From assembly GCF_001668615.1 (NCBI RefSeq), contig NZ_LZMC01000075.1, positions 1 to 55,259 on the forward strand: a DNA stretch of 55,259 nucleotides, in the 5' to 3' direction. The stretch comes from Mycobacterium sp. 1274761.0. Lineage in GTDB: Bacteria > Actinomycetota > Actinomycetes > Mycobacteriales > Mycobacteriaceae. The translations under genes and the position numbers were made by a program. The notes under the pieces were generated by a model. The model was not told where the DNA came from, searched no databases, and saw nothing but the letters and a program-made list of their open reading frames with translations. Shown here in pieces: positions 32,942 through 41,072 of this stretch. Numbering within the stretch: the stretch's first letter is position 1; every line of letters begins with the position of its first letter.

Positions 32942-33586
32942 ATGAGCACGTCGACTCGCTGGACCGTGGCCGTCCTGGTCGTGGTCCTCGCGCTCGGGGT
33001 GGCGCTGTGGCTACAGCTGGACCGCAGCGGCGGATCGACGAGACCAGGACAACCGCCCGCCCGGGAGCACCGCGACGCCGACACACCCGAGGCGCTGGCC
33101 GGTCCGCGGGCGCAGGCGCGGCTGGCCCCCTGCCCCGGCGACGGGCCCGGCCAAGGCCCGCTGAAGCTGCACGGCATCACGGTCCAATGCGTAGGCAACG
33201 GCGCACGCGTCGACGTCGCGAAGGCGCTTGCCGGACGTGCGGTCGTGCTCAACCTGTGGGCGTACTGGTGCGGACCGTGCGCCGACGAACTACCCGCGAT
33301 GGCCGAATATCAGCGGCGGGTCGGTGCGGCCGCGACGGTCGTGACCGTGCACCAGGACGAAAATGAAACCGCCGCGCTTCTGCGGCTTGCGGAGCTCGGC
33401 GTGCACCTGCCGACGCTGCAGGACGGCAGGCGGTTGATCGCCGCCGCGCTGCAGGTGCCCAACGTCATGCCCGCAACCGTTGTGCTGCGGTCGGACGGTA
33501 GCGTTGCCGAGATCCTGCCGCGGTCGTTCGCCAGTGCGGACGAGATCGCCGCCGCCGTCGGTCCACAGATAGGAGTGCCTGGGTGA
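32942..33586 (+). CDS. membrane-anchored thioredoxin-like protein (TlpA/ResA type)
   Basis: The 214-residue product has an N-terminal signal anchor (WTVAVLVVVLALGVALWLQL, residues 7-26) and a periplasmic thioredoxin fold with active site CGPC (110-113, WAYWCGPCADELPAM). A cis-Pro segment VPNVMPATVVL follows. Two further Cys (64 and 83) precede the domain and may form a structural disulfide. It probably reduces or isomerises disulfides of exported proteins. It is the second gene of the nth-trx-nudix-marP run and overlaps the Nudix gene start (GTGA). Confidence 0.88.
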   Translation: MSTSTRWTVAVLVVVLALGVALWLQLDRSGGSTRPGQPPAREHRDADTPEALAGPRAQARLAPCPGDGPGQGPLKLHGITVQCVGNGARVDVAKALAGRAVVLNLWAYWCGPCADELPAMAEYQRRVGAAATVVTVHQDENETAALLRLAELGVHLPTLQDGRRLIAAALQVPNVMPATVVLRSDGSVAEILPRSFASADEIAAAVGPQIGVPG

Positions 33587-34365
33587 ACTGGGAGAGCGAA
33601 CGGGGTCGGCTGACTCCCGACGCTGCTCCCGCCTGGTTGAAGCCGCTGGTGGACAATGCCCACGCCGTGAAACGCGCCTACCGGCGGCGCGTGCCTGCCG
33701 AACTGCTCGCGTTGGTCACGGCCGCCAACGTGAAGGCCGCGGTGACCGGCGGCGGCCGCGACGCGGCGGTGCTGGCACTTTTTTCGGGTCCTGAAGACTC
33801 TCCGAACGGCGGCCTGCCCGACGAGGCCGATCTGCTGCTGACCGTGCGCGCGTCGACTCTTCGTCACCACGCCAGCCAGGCCGCGTTTCCCGGCGGCGCG
33901 GCCGATCCCGGCGACGAAGGCCCCATCGACACCGCGCTGCGTGAGGCCAACGAGGAAACCGGCATCGACACCAGCCGGCTGCACCCGCTGGCGACGCTGG
34001 AGAAGATGTTCATCCCGCCGTCGGGATTCCACGTGGTGCCGGTGCTGGCCTATTCGCAGGATCCGGGTCCGGTGGCCGTCGTCGACGAATCCGAGACCGC
34101 GATCGTTGCGCGTGTCCCGGTGCGCGCGTTCGTCAATCCGGAGAATCGGCTGATGGTGTACCGCAGAGAGAACACGCGGCGCCTCGCCGGGCCCGCCTTC
34201 CTTCTCAACCAGATGCTGGTGTGGGGTTTCACCGGGCAGGTGATCTCGGCGATGCTCGACGTCGCCGGCTGGGCTCAGCCCTGGAACACAGAAGACGTGC
34301 GGGAGTTGGAGCAAGCGATGGCCCTCGTCGGTCATGATGACACTGACGGGGAGGCACAACTATGA
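33583..34365 (+). CDS. Nudix hydrolase (CoA pyrophosphatase-like, Rv3672c-like)
   Basis: The complete Nudix box G-x5-E-x7-REUxEExGU is at residues 104-127 (GGAADPGDEGPIDTALREAN, then EETGI), preceded by STLRHHASQAAFPGG. The latter matches the coenzyme A pyrophosphatase signature, so the likely substrate is CoA or acyl-CoA. It overlaps both neighbours by four bases, placing it in the same transcript as the thioredoxin and MarP genes. Confidence 0.9.
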   Translation: MNWESERGRLTPDAAPAWLKPLVDNAHAVKRAYRRRVPAELLALVTAANVKAAVTGGGRDAAVLALFSGPEDSPNGGLPDEADLLLTVRASTLRHHASQAAFPGGAADPGDEGPIDTALREANEETGIDTSRLHPLATLEKMFIPPSGFHVVPVLAYSQDPGPVAVVDESETAIVARVPVRAFVNPENRLMVYRRENTRRLAGPAFLLNQMLVWGFTGQVISAMLDVAGWAQPWNTEDVRELEQAMALVGHDDTDGEAQL

Positions 34366-35552
34366 CGTCGTCGCAGTGGCTCGACATGACCGTCTTGGCG
34401 GTCGCGTTCGTGGCGGCGATCTCCGGCTGGCGGTCCGGGGCGTTGGGCTCGCTGCTGTCGTTCGTCGGGGTGGTCCTGGGCGCCGTGGCCGGAGTGCTGC
34501 TCGCACCGCACATCGTCGCCAACTTCGCCGGTACACGAACCCAGTTGTTCATCACGCTATTTCTGATCCTGGGTCTGGTGGTGATCGGCGAAATCGCCGG
34601 CGTCGTCTTGGGGCGCGCGGTTCGCGGCGCCATCCGCAACCCTGGGCTGCGGCTATTCGACTCGATAATCGGCGTCGGCGTGATGGTGTTGGCCGTCGCG
34701 GTGGTGGCTTATCTTCTCGCGACGCCGCTGACGTCGACCAATCAGCCGAATCTCGCCGCCGCCGTGCGTGGTTCGAAGGTGCTGAGCCGGGTCGACTCGG
34801 TCGCGCCACCCTGGCTGAAGGCGGTGCCCAACCGGCTCAAGGCCCTGCTGGATACCTCCGGCCTGCCCGACGTGCTGCAGCCGTTCGGCCGTACACCGAT
34901 CGCCAATGTCGATGCGCCGGATGCCACGCTGATCAACGATCCCGTCGTCGCTGCGGTCCGGCCGAGCATCGCGAAGATCCGCGGTGTCGCGCCGGGTTGC
35001 CAAAAGGTCTTGGAGGGAACGGGTTTCGTCGTCGCACCCAGCCGGGTGATGTCCAACGCCCACGTCGTCGCAGGCGCGGAGACGGTGACGGTCGAGGCCG
35101 ACGGCCAGACCTACGACGCCACCGTGGTGTCCTACGACCCGGACGCCGACATCTCGATCCTCGACGTGCCGGGTCTGCAGTCGGCGCCGCTGCCGTTCGC
35201 GCAGGAGCCGGCGAAGAGCGGTACCGATGCGCTGGTGCTGGGCTATCCGGGCGGAGGAGATTTCCAGGCCACCCCGGCTCGGGTACGCGAGACCATTGAG
35301 CTCAAAGGTCCCGACATCTACAAGACCAAGACCGTAGACCGCGAGGTATACACGATCAGAGGTACTGTGCGGCAAGGCAATTCGGGCGGTCCGATGATCG
35401 ACCGACAGGGCCAGGTCCTCGGTGTGGTGTTCGGCGCGGCGGTCGACGATGCCGAGACCGGCTTCGTGCTGACCACCAGGGAGGTTGGCCACCAACTCGG
35501 CAGAATCGGCAACACCGCGCAGGTCGCCACCGGCACCTGCGTCAACGGCTGA
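34362..35552 (+). CDS. marP: membrane-bound periplasmic serine protease MarP
   Basis: The 396-residue protease has four N-terminal membrane helices (about 10-120) and an extracytoplasmic chymotrypsin-like domain. The triad is His234 (SNAHVVAG), Asp263 (DADISIL) and Ser341 (GNSGGPM). Cys213 and Cys393 match the pair whose disulfide activates M. tuberculosis MarP (Rv3671c), a protein needed for survival in acid and oxidative stress. ATGA overlap couples it to the Nudix gene. It converges on the ephE-like gene 8 bp away. Confidence 0.95.
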   Translation: MTSSQWLDMTVLAVAFVAAISGWRSGALGSLLSFVGVVLGAVAGVLLAPHIVANFAGTRTQLFITLFLILGLVVIGEIAGVVLGRAVRGAIRNPGLRLFDSIIGVGVMVLAVAVVAYLLATPLTSTNQPNLAAAVRGSKVLSRVDSVAPPWLKAVPNRLKALLDTSGLPDVLQPFGRTPIANVDAPDATLINDPVVAAVRPSIAKIRGVAPGCQKVLEGTGFVVAPSRVMSNAHVVAGAETVTVEADGQTYDATVVSYDPDADISILDVPGLQSAPLPFAQEPAKSGTDALVLGYPGGGDFQATPARVRETIELKGPDIYKTKTVDREVYTIRGTVRQGNSGGPMIDRQGQVLGVVFGAAVDDAETGFVLTTREVGHQLGRIGNTAQVATGTCVNG

Positions 35553-35560
35553 CCGCCGTC

Positions 35561-36538
35561 TCAGATGATGTCGAGGAAGCGGGACAATTGTTCGTTGACT
35601 TCTTCGGGCGCTTCCTCGTGTGCGAAATGCCCTGCGCCGGCGATCGATACATAGCGCCCGTGCGGCGCATAGCGCTGGGTCCGATGCACAGGGTCGGCCA
35701 GCACGTACGGGTCGGCGTCACCGCGAATGTGCAACATGGGCACGGACACGGGCTTTTTCATCAACCGGATGAACCGGCGCCCCTCGCCGCGTAGCTGACT
35801 GCGCACCGCCCAACGCTGGTACTCCAACGCGGAGTGGGCGGCCGACGGGATCTGGATGGCGCGGCGCATGTAGCCGATGGTTTCGGAGAAATCTGCAGAA
35901 GCAACCCATTTCGCGCTGGCACGGCTGCGCACCACGCGCTCCAACTCGGCCCCGTCGTGGCGGGTCAGTGCCCGTTCGGGCCACATCGGCAGCTGGTAGC
36001 GCAACATCCACGGCAGCAACGCGCGGCCCTGGCCGCGTCTGGTGAGCGTAGACGTGCGCAGCGCTGCGGGGTGCGGCGAGCTGACCACCGCGATCGCACG
36101 GACCATGCGCGGATGCAGCACCGATGTGGCCCAGCACACCAGGCCGCCGTCGGCGTGGCCGACCAGCGTCGCCGATGGATGGCCCAGCGCACGCACCAGC
36201 CCCGCGGTGTCACCGGCCAGCGTCCAGCCGTCGTAGCCGCGCGGCGGCTTGTCGCTGGCGCCGTAGCCGCGCAGGTCCACCGCGACCACACGGGCATTGC
36301 GCAGTCCGCGCAACTGGTGTCGCCACGACCACCAGAACGAGCCGAAACCGTGCAACAGGATCACCAGGGGCCGTTCGGTCCGCGGTTCCGCGATGTCGTC
36401 AGGCCTCGAGACGGCCTCCACCACGTGGAACCGGATGCCGTTGGCGTGCACCTCCAGATGGCGCCAAGGACCGTCGATGCGCACGACCGACGGGTCAGGC
36501 GGCCGTCCGATGTCGCCGCCGGTGCGGCTCCGCGCCAT
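35561..36538 (-). CDS. ephE: alpha/beta hydrolase, epoxide-hydrolase-like (EphE)
   Basis: The 325-residue enzyme has the oxyanion-hole HGFGSFWWSW and the nucleophile elbow VGHADGGLVCWA, where the nucleophile is Asp, as in epoxide hydrolases, rather than Ser. A late catalytic His lies in GAGHFAHEEAPEEV. It should open epoxides through an alkyl-enzyme ester. It starts at ATG 36538, which overlaps the upstream stop by one base (TAATG). It forms an operon with the holin-like gene and corresponds to Rv3670. Confidence 0.88.
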   Translation of the reverse strand: MARSRTGGDIGRPPDPSVVRIDGPWRHLEVHANGIRFHVVEAVSRPDDIAEPRTERPLVILLHGFGSFWWSWRHQLRGLRNARVVAVDLRGYGASDKPPRGYDGWTLAGDTAGLVRALGHPSATLVGHADGGLVCWATSVLHPRMVRAIAVVSSPHPAALRTSTLTRRGQGRALLPWMLRYQLPMWPERALTRHDGAELERVVRSRASAKWVASADFSETIGYMRRAIQIPSAAHSALEYQRWAVRSQLRGEGRRFIRLMKKPVSVPMLHIRGDADPYVLADPVHRTQRYAPHGRYVSIAGAGHFAHEEAPEEVNEQLSRFLDII

Positions 36539-37047
36539 TACCAGCCGGACGGGTCCGCGGTCTGGGCCGCCGCGTCCGCGGAAAGCGCCTTGGCCTTGTC
36601 ATGCCCCGGCGTCAACGCGTCGGGGATCTCCTTGACCGTCTCGATCGTCTTCTGTGGACCTCGAATGCGTCGCACCTTGAGATAGCCGAACAACGCCAGG
36701 ACCGCGGTGACGACGACCATGACGCCGAACACGATCAGGAAGGCAACCCATCTCCACAGCCACGTATCGAGCAGTTCGGCGACGAAGAAGAAGAAAAAGA
36801 AGGTGGAGTAGAAGAGGACCACGAGCGCGGAGATGAAGAAGACGCTGCCGGTGAGCCCCTTCTTGACGTCGCGGGTGATTTCCGCGCGCGCCAGTTCGAC
36901 TTCGGCGCGCACCAGCGTCGACACCTGCGCGGTCGCATCTTTGACCAGGTCACCGATCGACGGGTCGGGCTTGGGAGCGTGCGGATCGACCAGCGGTATC
37001 GCGGTCACGGTGCTCGGCACGCCGTTCTTCCGGTCGCTACTGCTCAC
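36538..37047 (-). CDS. holin-X-type (phage-holin-superfamily III) membrane protein, Rv3669-like
   Basis: The 169-residue product has an N-terminal amphipathic region (PSIGDLVKDATAQVSTLVRAEVELARAEI). Two membrane helices follow (GSVFFISALVVLFYSTFFFFFFVAELL-like, about 68-92, and VAFLIVFGVMVVVTAVLALFG, about 98-118) and then a basic and acidic tail. This is the layout of actinobacterial putative holin-X proteins, which are chromosomal and not phage-borne. GTG 37047 has a GGAGGACCTCC ribosome-binding region. The function is unknown. Confidence 0.82.
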   Translation of the reverse strand: MSSSDRKNGVPSTVTAIPLVDPHAPKPDPSIGDLVKDATAQVSTLVRAEVELARAEITRDVKKGLTGSVFFISALVVLFYSTFFFFFFVAELLDTWLWRWVAFLIVFGVMVVVTAVLALFGYLKVRRIRGPQKTIETVKEIPDALTPGHDKAKALSADAAAQTADPSGW

Positions 37048-37182
37048 GGAGGTCCTCCCGGGTCAGGTTCGTGGTCCGGCCTAGATGTTGCCACGTGGCG
37101 ACGGGGTAAACGATCCCGGCCGAGCGATAGACTGGCCGTCGCAGGCGAGTAGGCGGGTCGGGACGTCGATGGGGGATCTGTT

Positions 37183-37899
37183 TTGAGGACCGGACACCGC
37201 TGGCTCCTGCGTCCGTGGTTTGTGCTGATGCTGCTGGCCGCTGTCGTGTCGCCGACCGCGCCGGTGGCGCAGGCCGACGACCCGGTGCCGCTGGGCGGTG
37301 GCTCTGGGCTGGTCGTCAACGGCGACACGTTGTGCACGCTGACCGCGATCGGTAACGACAGTCGGGGCAACCTGATCGGGTTCACCTCCGCGCACTGCGG
37401 TGGTCCCGGTGCGCAGGTGGGTGCCGAAGGAGCCGAGGCCAACGGCGTGCTCGGCACGATGGTCGCCGGTAACGACGCCCTCGACTATGCGGTGATCCAG
37501 TTCGACCCGCAGAAGGTGACGCCGGTCAACAACGTCGGCGGCTTCCAGATCGACGGCATCGGCCCCGATCCGGCGACCGGTGACGTCGCCTGCAAGCTCG
37601 GCCGCACCACGGGCTACTCCTGCGGCGTCGTGTGGGGGCCGGGCCAGGACCCCGGCACCATCGTCAGCCAGGTGTGCGGCCAGCCGGGGGACTCCGGCGG
37701 CCCGCTGACGGTCAACAACAAGCTCGTGGGCATGATCCACGGCGCGTTCGCCGAAGACCTGCCGACCTGCGTCGTGAAGTTCATCCCGCTGCATACTCCC
37801 GCGGTCGCGATGTCGATTAACACTCAGCTGGCCGACATCTCGGCGAAGAACCGCCCGGGAACGGGTTTCGTTCCGGTGGGGGCGACACCCGCGGCGTAG
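37183..37899 (+). CDS. secreted trypsin-like serine protease (Rv3668c-like)
   Basis: The 238-residue product has a cleavable signal peptide (basic start, hydrophobic PWFVLMLLAAVVSP, AQA cleavage near residue 31). The S1 catalytic triad is His71 (TSAHCGG), Asp101 (ALDYAV) and Ser161 (GDSGGPL). Paired Cys residues flank the His and Ser motifs. It begins at TTG 37183 behind GGGGGA (37171-37176). It sits downstream of the divergent holin-like/ephE operon and converges on acs. The substrate is unknown. Confidence 0.9.
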   Translation: MRTGHRWLLRPWFVLMLLAAVVSPTAPVAQADDPVPLGGGSGLVVNGDTLCTLTAIGNDSRGNLIGFTSAHCGGPGAQVGAEGAEANGVLGTMVAGNDALDYAVIQFDPQKVTPVNNVGGFQIDGIGPDPATGDVACKLGRTTGYSCGVVWGPGQDPGTIVSQVCGQPGDSGGPLTVNNKLVGMIHGAFAEDLPTCVVKFIPLHTPAVAMSINTQLADISAKNRPGTGFVPVGATPAA

Positions 37900-37904
37900 C
37901 CCGC

Positions 37905-39869
37905 TTACTTGCTCGCCCGGATGGCCTCGAACACGCTGGGGTCGACCAACGTCGACGTGTCGCCGAGCTCGCGGCCCTCGGCGACGTCGCGCAGCAGCCG
38001 CCGCATGATCTTGCCGCTACGGGTCTTGGGCAGCTCGGGCACCACGTGGATCTCGCGCGGCCGCGCGATCTTGCCGATCTCCTTGGCGACCTGCTCGCGC
38101 AGTTCCTCGACCATGTTGTCGTTGTCCTTGGCGTGCGACTCCAGGATGACGAAGGCGCAGATGCCCTGCCCCGTCGTTTCGTCCGACGCGCCGACGACGG
38201 CCGCTTCGGCGACACCGGAATGGCCGACGAGCGCCGACTCCACCTCGGTCGTCGAAATCCGGTGCCCCGAAACGTTCATCACGTCGTCGATGCGTCCGAG
38301 CAGCCAGATGCTGCCGTCGGCGTCGACGCGGGCGCCGTCACCGGCGAAATACCAGCCCTGCTCGGCATACCGTGACCAATAGGTGTCCTTGAACCGCTCG
38401 AGGTCATTCCAGATGCCGCGCAGCATCGACGGCCACGGCTGATCGAGCACCAGGTATCCGGTGACGTGCTCGGCCTCATCGGCGCCGGGCACCAACTCCT
38501 TGCCCTCTTCGTCGACGATGTTCGCGCTGATACCCGGCAGCGGCTGCATGGCCGAACCCGGCTTGGCGGCGGTGACGCCGGGCAGGGGCGAGATCATGAT
38601 CGCTCCCGTTTCGGTCTGCCACCAGGTGTCGACGACAGGGGTTCGGTTGCCGCCGAAGGCATTTCGGTACCAGCGCCACGCCTCGGGATTGATCGGCTCA
38701 CCGACCGAACCCAGTAGCCGCAGGCTGCTCAGATCATGGGCGTCGGGGAACTCGCTGCCCCACTTCATGAACATGCGAATCAGCGTCGGAGCAGTGTAAT
38801 AGATTGTGACGCCGTACTTCTCAATGATCTCGAAGTGCCGGTGCTCGTCGGGGGAGTTCGGGGTGCCCTCGTATACCACCTGAGTGACGCCGTTGGACAA
38901 AGGTCCGTAGACGATGTAGGTGTGGCCGGTGACCCAGCCGATATCCGCTGTGCACCAATAGACATCGGTTTCCGGTTTGACGTCGAACACGTAGTAGTGC
39001 GTGTAAGAGGACTGGGTCAGATAGCCGCCGGAGGTGTGCACGATGCCCTTGGGCTTACCGGTGGTGCCCGAGGTGTAGAGCAGAAACAACGGATGCTCGG
39101 AATCGAAGGCCTCCGGTGTGTGTTCCGGTGAGGCCGGCTCGACGATGTCGTGCCACCAGAGATCGCGGCCGTCGGTCCACGGCGCCTCAATTCCAGTGCG
39201 GCGCACCACAACAACGTGCTCGACGGGGTTCTTGCCGCTCTTTTCGACGGCAGCGATGGCTTCGTCGACCGACTCCTTCAGTGAGGCCGCCGTGCCCCGA
39301 CGGTATTGCCCGTCGGCGGTGATGACCAGTTTGGCTTCGGCGTCTTCGATGCGGGCGGCCAGCGCCGTCGCCGAGAACCCGGCGAAGACCACGGAGTGCA
39401 GCACGCCCAGCCGCGCGCAGGCCAGCATCGCGACGACGGCCTCCGGGATCATCGGCATGTAGATCGCGACGCGGTCGCCTGCGACCAGGCCGAGATCGGT
39501 CAGAGCATTGGCCGCTTTGGACACCTCGGCGAGCAGATCGGAGTAGGTAATGTCCCTGCTGTCGTCCTTGGGCTCGCCTTGCCAGCGGATGGCGACGCGG
39601 TCGCCGTGGCCCGCTTCCACGTGACGGTCGACGCAGTTGTAGGCGACGTTGAGCTTGCCGCCGACGAACCATTTGGCCACCGGGGCCTCCGACCAGTCCA
39701 GGACCTCACTGAACGGGGTATCCCAGGACAGGCGCTCGGCTTGTTTCGCCCAGAACGCCAGCCGGTCCTTCTCGGCCTCGGCGTACAGCTCGGCGGTCGC
39801 GTTCGCCTGGGCGGCGAAGTCGTCGGACGGGGGATACGTAGCGGGGCCTTCGGACTGGGTCTGCGACAT
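37905..39869 (-). CDS. acs: acetyl-CoA synthetase
   Basis: The 654-residue AMP-forming ligase activates acetate. It shows the adenylation core YTSGTTGKPKG and WWQTETG (acyl-pocket region). The C-terminal lid has SRSGKIMRR-type sequence (KTRSGKIMRR), with Lys620 as the catalytic residue that mycobacteria acetylate in a cAMP-dependent way. ATG 39869 is chosen over a much longer frame because the -10 box TAGGCT lies 7 nt upstream and the length equals the family norm. A CRP-like site overlaps this -10. It corresponds to Rv3667. Confidence 0.97.
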   Translation of the reverse strand: MSQTQSEGPATYPPSDDFAAQANATAELYAEAEKDRLAFWAKQAERLSWDTPFSEVLDWSEAPVAKWFVGGKLNVAYNCVDRHVEAGHGDRVAIRWQGEPKDDSRDITYSDLLAEVSKAANALTDLGLVAGDRVAIYMPMIPEAVVAMLACARLGVLHSVVFAGFSATALAARIEDAEAKLVITADGQYRRGTAASLKESVDEAIAAVEKSGKNPVEHVVVVRRTGIEAPWTDGRDLWWHDIVEPASPEHTPEAFDSEHPLFLLYTSGTTGKPKGIVHTSGGYLTQSSYTHYYVFDVKPETDVYWCTADIGWVTGHTYIVYGPLSNGVTQVVYEGTPNSPDEHRHFEIIEKYGVTIYYTAPTLIRMFMKWGSEFPDAHDLSSLRLLGSVGEPINPEAWRWYRNAFGGNRTPVVDTWWQTETGAIMISPLPGVTAAKPGSAMQPLPGISANIVDEEGKELVPGADEAEHVTGYLVLDQPWPSMLRGIWNDLERFKDTYWSRYAEQGWYFAGDGARVDADGSIWLLGRIDDVMNVSGHRISTTEVESALVGHSGVAEAAVVGASDETTGQGICAFVILESHAKDNDNMVEELREQVAKEIGKIARPREIHVVPELPKTRSGKIMRRLLRDVAEGRELGDTSTLVDPSVFEAIRASK

Positions 39870-39872
39870 AAC

Positions 39873-39888
39873 TGTGAGCCTAGTCACC
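39873..39888. promoter_or_regulatory. CRP-like site overlapping the acs -10 box
   Basis: TGTGA-gcctag-TCACC matches the mycobacterial CRP consensus TGTGA-N6-TCACA in 9 of 10 defined positions. The six-base centre and left arm coincide with the minus-strand TAGGCT -10 (39882-39877) of acs, so occupancy should block acs transcription. The same 58-bp spacer holds the opposite promoter, TAACCT (39915-39920), 7 nt before ATG 39928. Confidence 0.65.
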
Positions 39889-39927
39889 GACGAAACCTCC
39901 GACGTCCGCGTTGTTAACCTTGCCCGA

Positions 39928-40671
39928 ATGACGTCGCACCCGCTGGCTCCGCTGGCCAAACTGCCCGGGGTGGCGGCCGCCGCCGAGGAAGCCCGCGAGG
40001 CGCTGGGCAAGGCACACCGACACCGCACCAACCTGCGGGGCTGGCCCGAGACCGCCGCCGAAGCCGCACTGCGCGCGGCGCGTGCGTCATCGGTACTCGA
40101 GGGCGGTGCGCTGCAACTGTCCGATATCGGCGAGCCTGATCCGCTACTAGCCGGTGCGCTGCGCGTCTCGGAGGCGTTGGAGGGCGGCGCCACCGCGCTC
40201 GTCGGGGTTTGGCAGAAGGCGCCGATGCAGGCCTTGGCGCGGCTGCATGCATTGGCCGCTGCGGACCTTGTCGACGACGAGCGCCTCGGCCGGCCGCGCG
40301 CCGACGCCGAGGTGATGCCGCGGCTGGAGTTGTTGGTCGACCTTGTCACCGGCAAATCGGTGATACCCGCGACCGTGCTCGCCGCGGTCGCGCACGGCGA
40401 GCTGTTGACGCTGGCGCCGTTTGGTACCGCCGACGGTCTGGTCGCGCGCGGTGTTTCGCGTCTGGTGACGATGGCCACCGGCTTGGACCCGCACGGTCTC
40501 GGCGTGCCGGAGGTGTTCTGGATGCGCAACCCCGGCGATTACCGAGCCGCCGCGCGCGGCTTCGCCTCGGGTACCCGCGACGGTCTGACCGCATGGCTGG
40601 TGCTGAGTTGTCAGGCGCTGCGCGCCGGCGCGAGGGAGGCCCTGTCGATCGCGGAGGGCGTGGCGAAGTAG
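39928..40671 (+). CDS. Fic-like protein with degenerate active site (Rv3662c-like)
   Basis: The 247-residue product reads like a Fic protein whose catalytic residues are gone. An inhibitory-helix motif (S/T)xxxE(G/N) is present as SSVLEG (54-59). The core helix HGELL (156-160) is followed by APFGTADGLVAR (163-174), where an active Fic has HPFxDGNGRxxR: His is Ala, Asn is Asp and the first Arg is Leu. AMP transfer is therefore not expected. It is sometimes annotated simply as an oxidoreductase, which I do not see support for. It starts at a probably leaderless ATG, divergent from acs, and ends beside the Ms1-type RNA. Confidence 0.72.
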   Translation: MTSHPLAPLAKLPGVAAAAEEAREALGKAHRHRTNLRGWPETAAEAALRAARASSVLEGGALQLSDIGEPDPLLAGALRVSEALEGGATALVGVWQKAPMQALARLHALAAADLVDDERLGRPRADAEVMPRLELLVDLVTGKSVIPATVLAAVAHGELLTLAPFGTADGLVARGVSRLVTMATGLDPHGLGVPEVFWMRNPGDYRAAARGFASGTRDGLTAWLVLSCQALRAGAREALSIAEGVAK

Positions 40672-40683
40672 AACCATTCAGCA

Positions 40684-40984
40684 AACTGAGAACGGGCGGC
40701 GTTCCGAATCTGTTCGGCTCGCCGCCCGCTAGCACGGACTCCGGTTACCAAGCGTGCTGTTCTGGTGTGCGTGGGTGGCCTCGGCGTCTTGCGATGCGCT
40801 ACGACTGCAACCCTACCCAAAGGGTCGTCGTGGCCATCCGCTCTTCGCAACTACGCAGGCCCGCAACACTTTTGCCTAATCAGCGGCTTTAGCTCCGCGT
40901 GGGTGCCGGGATCCGTGCTGGGTAGCCTGATGCGGGAGATCGAGCCTTCTCTTCCGGCTCGAGCTTGGCCTCTCAGGCTTCCGT
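40684..40984 (-). ncRNA. Ms1/MTS2823-type RNA-polymerase-binding sRNA
   Basis: The 400-bp space between the Rv3662c-like and Rv3661-like genes is the locus of the abundant, about 300-nt MTS2823/Ms1 RNA of mycobacteria, transcribed from the HAD-gene side as here. On the minus strand a promoter (TTGCTG 41019-41014, 17 nt, TACAAA 40996-40991) predicts a start near 40984. A strong hairpin ends the unit near 40693. The interior holds further stems, for example TCGAGCC (40940-40946) with GGCTCGA (40956-40962), and no credible reading frame. Ms1 binds core RNA polymerase in stationary phase. Ends are estimated to within about 10 nt. Confidence 0.75.
40693..40728 (-). terminator. terminator hairpin of the Ms1-type RNA
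   Basis: CGGGCGGC (40693-40700) pairs with GCCGCCCG (40721-40728), with an inner CCGAA/TTCGG stem (40704-40708 with 40713-40717). In the minus direction it is followed by TTCTCAGTTT. It also lies just beyond the stop of the convergent Fic-like gene, so it may serve both. Confidence 0.65.
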
Positions 40985-40999
40985 GGTTCCTTTGTACTA

Positions 41000-41015
41000 C
41001 GTGACCCGGGTCACA
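41000..41015. promoter_or_regulatory. CRP-like palindrome in the Ms1-type RNA promoter
   Basis: Read on the minus strand, TGTGA-cccggg-TCACG matches the CRP consensus in 9 of 10 positions. The core GTGACCCGGGTCAC (41001-41014) is a perfect 14-bp palindrome. It fills the spacer between the predicted -35 (TTGCTG) and -10 (TACAAA) of the RNA, a position where bound CRP would be expected to exclude RNA polymerase. Confidence 0.6.
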
Positions 41016-41072
41016 GCAAGGGGCAATCCGCCGTGAGATTCGATCGTTACGGCGGGCCGGTCAGCTACCCGG

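Noticed and set aside
36538..37047. Holin-like gene as evidence for a prophage
   Set aside because: Holin-X-type genes are chromosomal in actinobacteria; no integrase, capsid, lysin or attachment repeat is visible nearby.
40765..41004. 79-codon plus-strand frame in the Ms1-type region
   Set aside because: It is antisense to a structured RNA at a known sRNA locus, has no ribosome-binding site and shows no protein-like composition.
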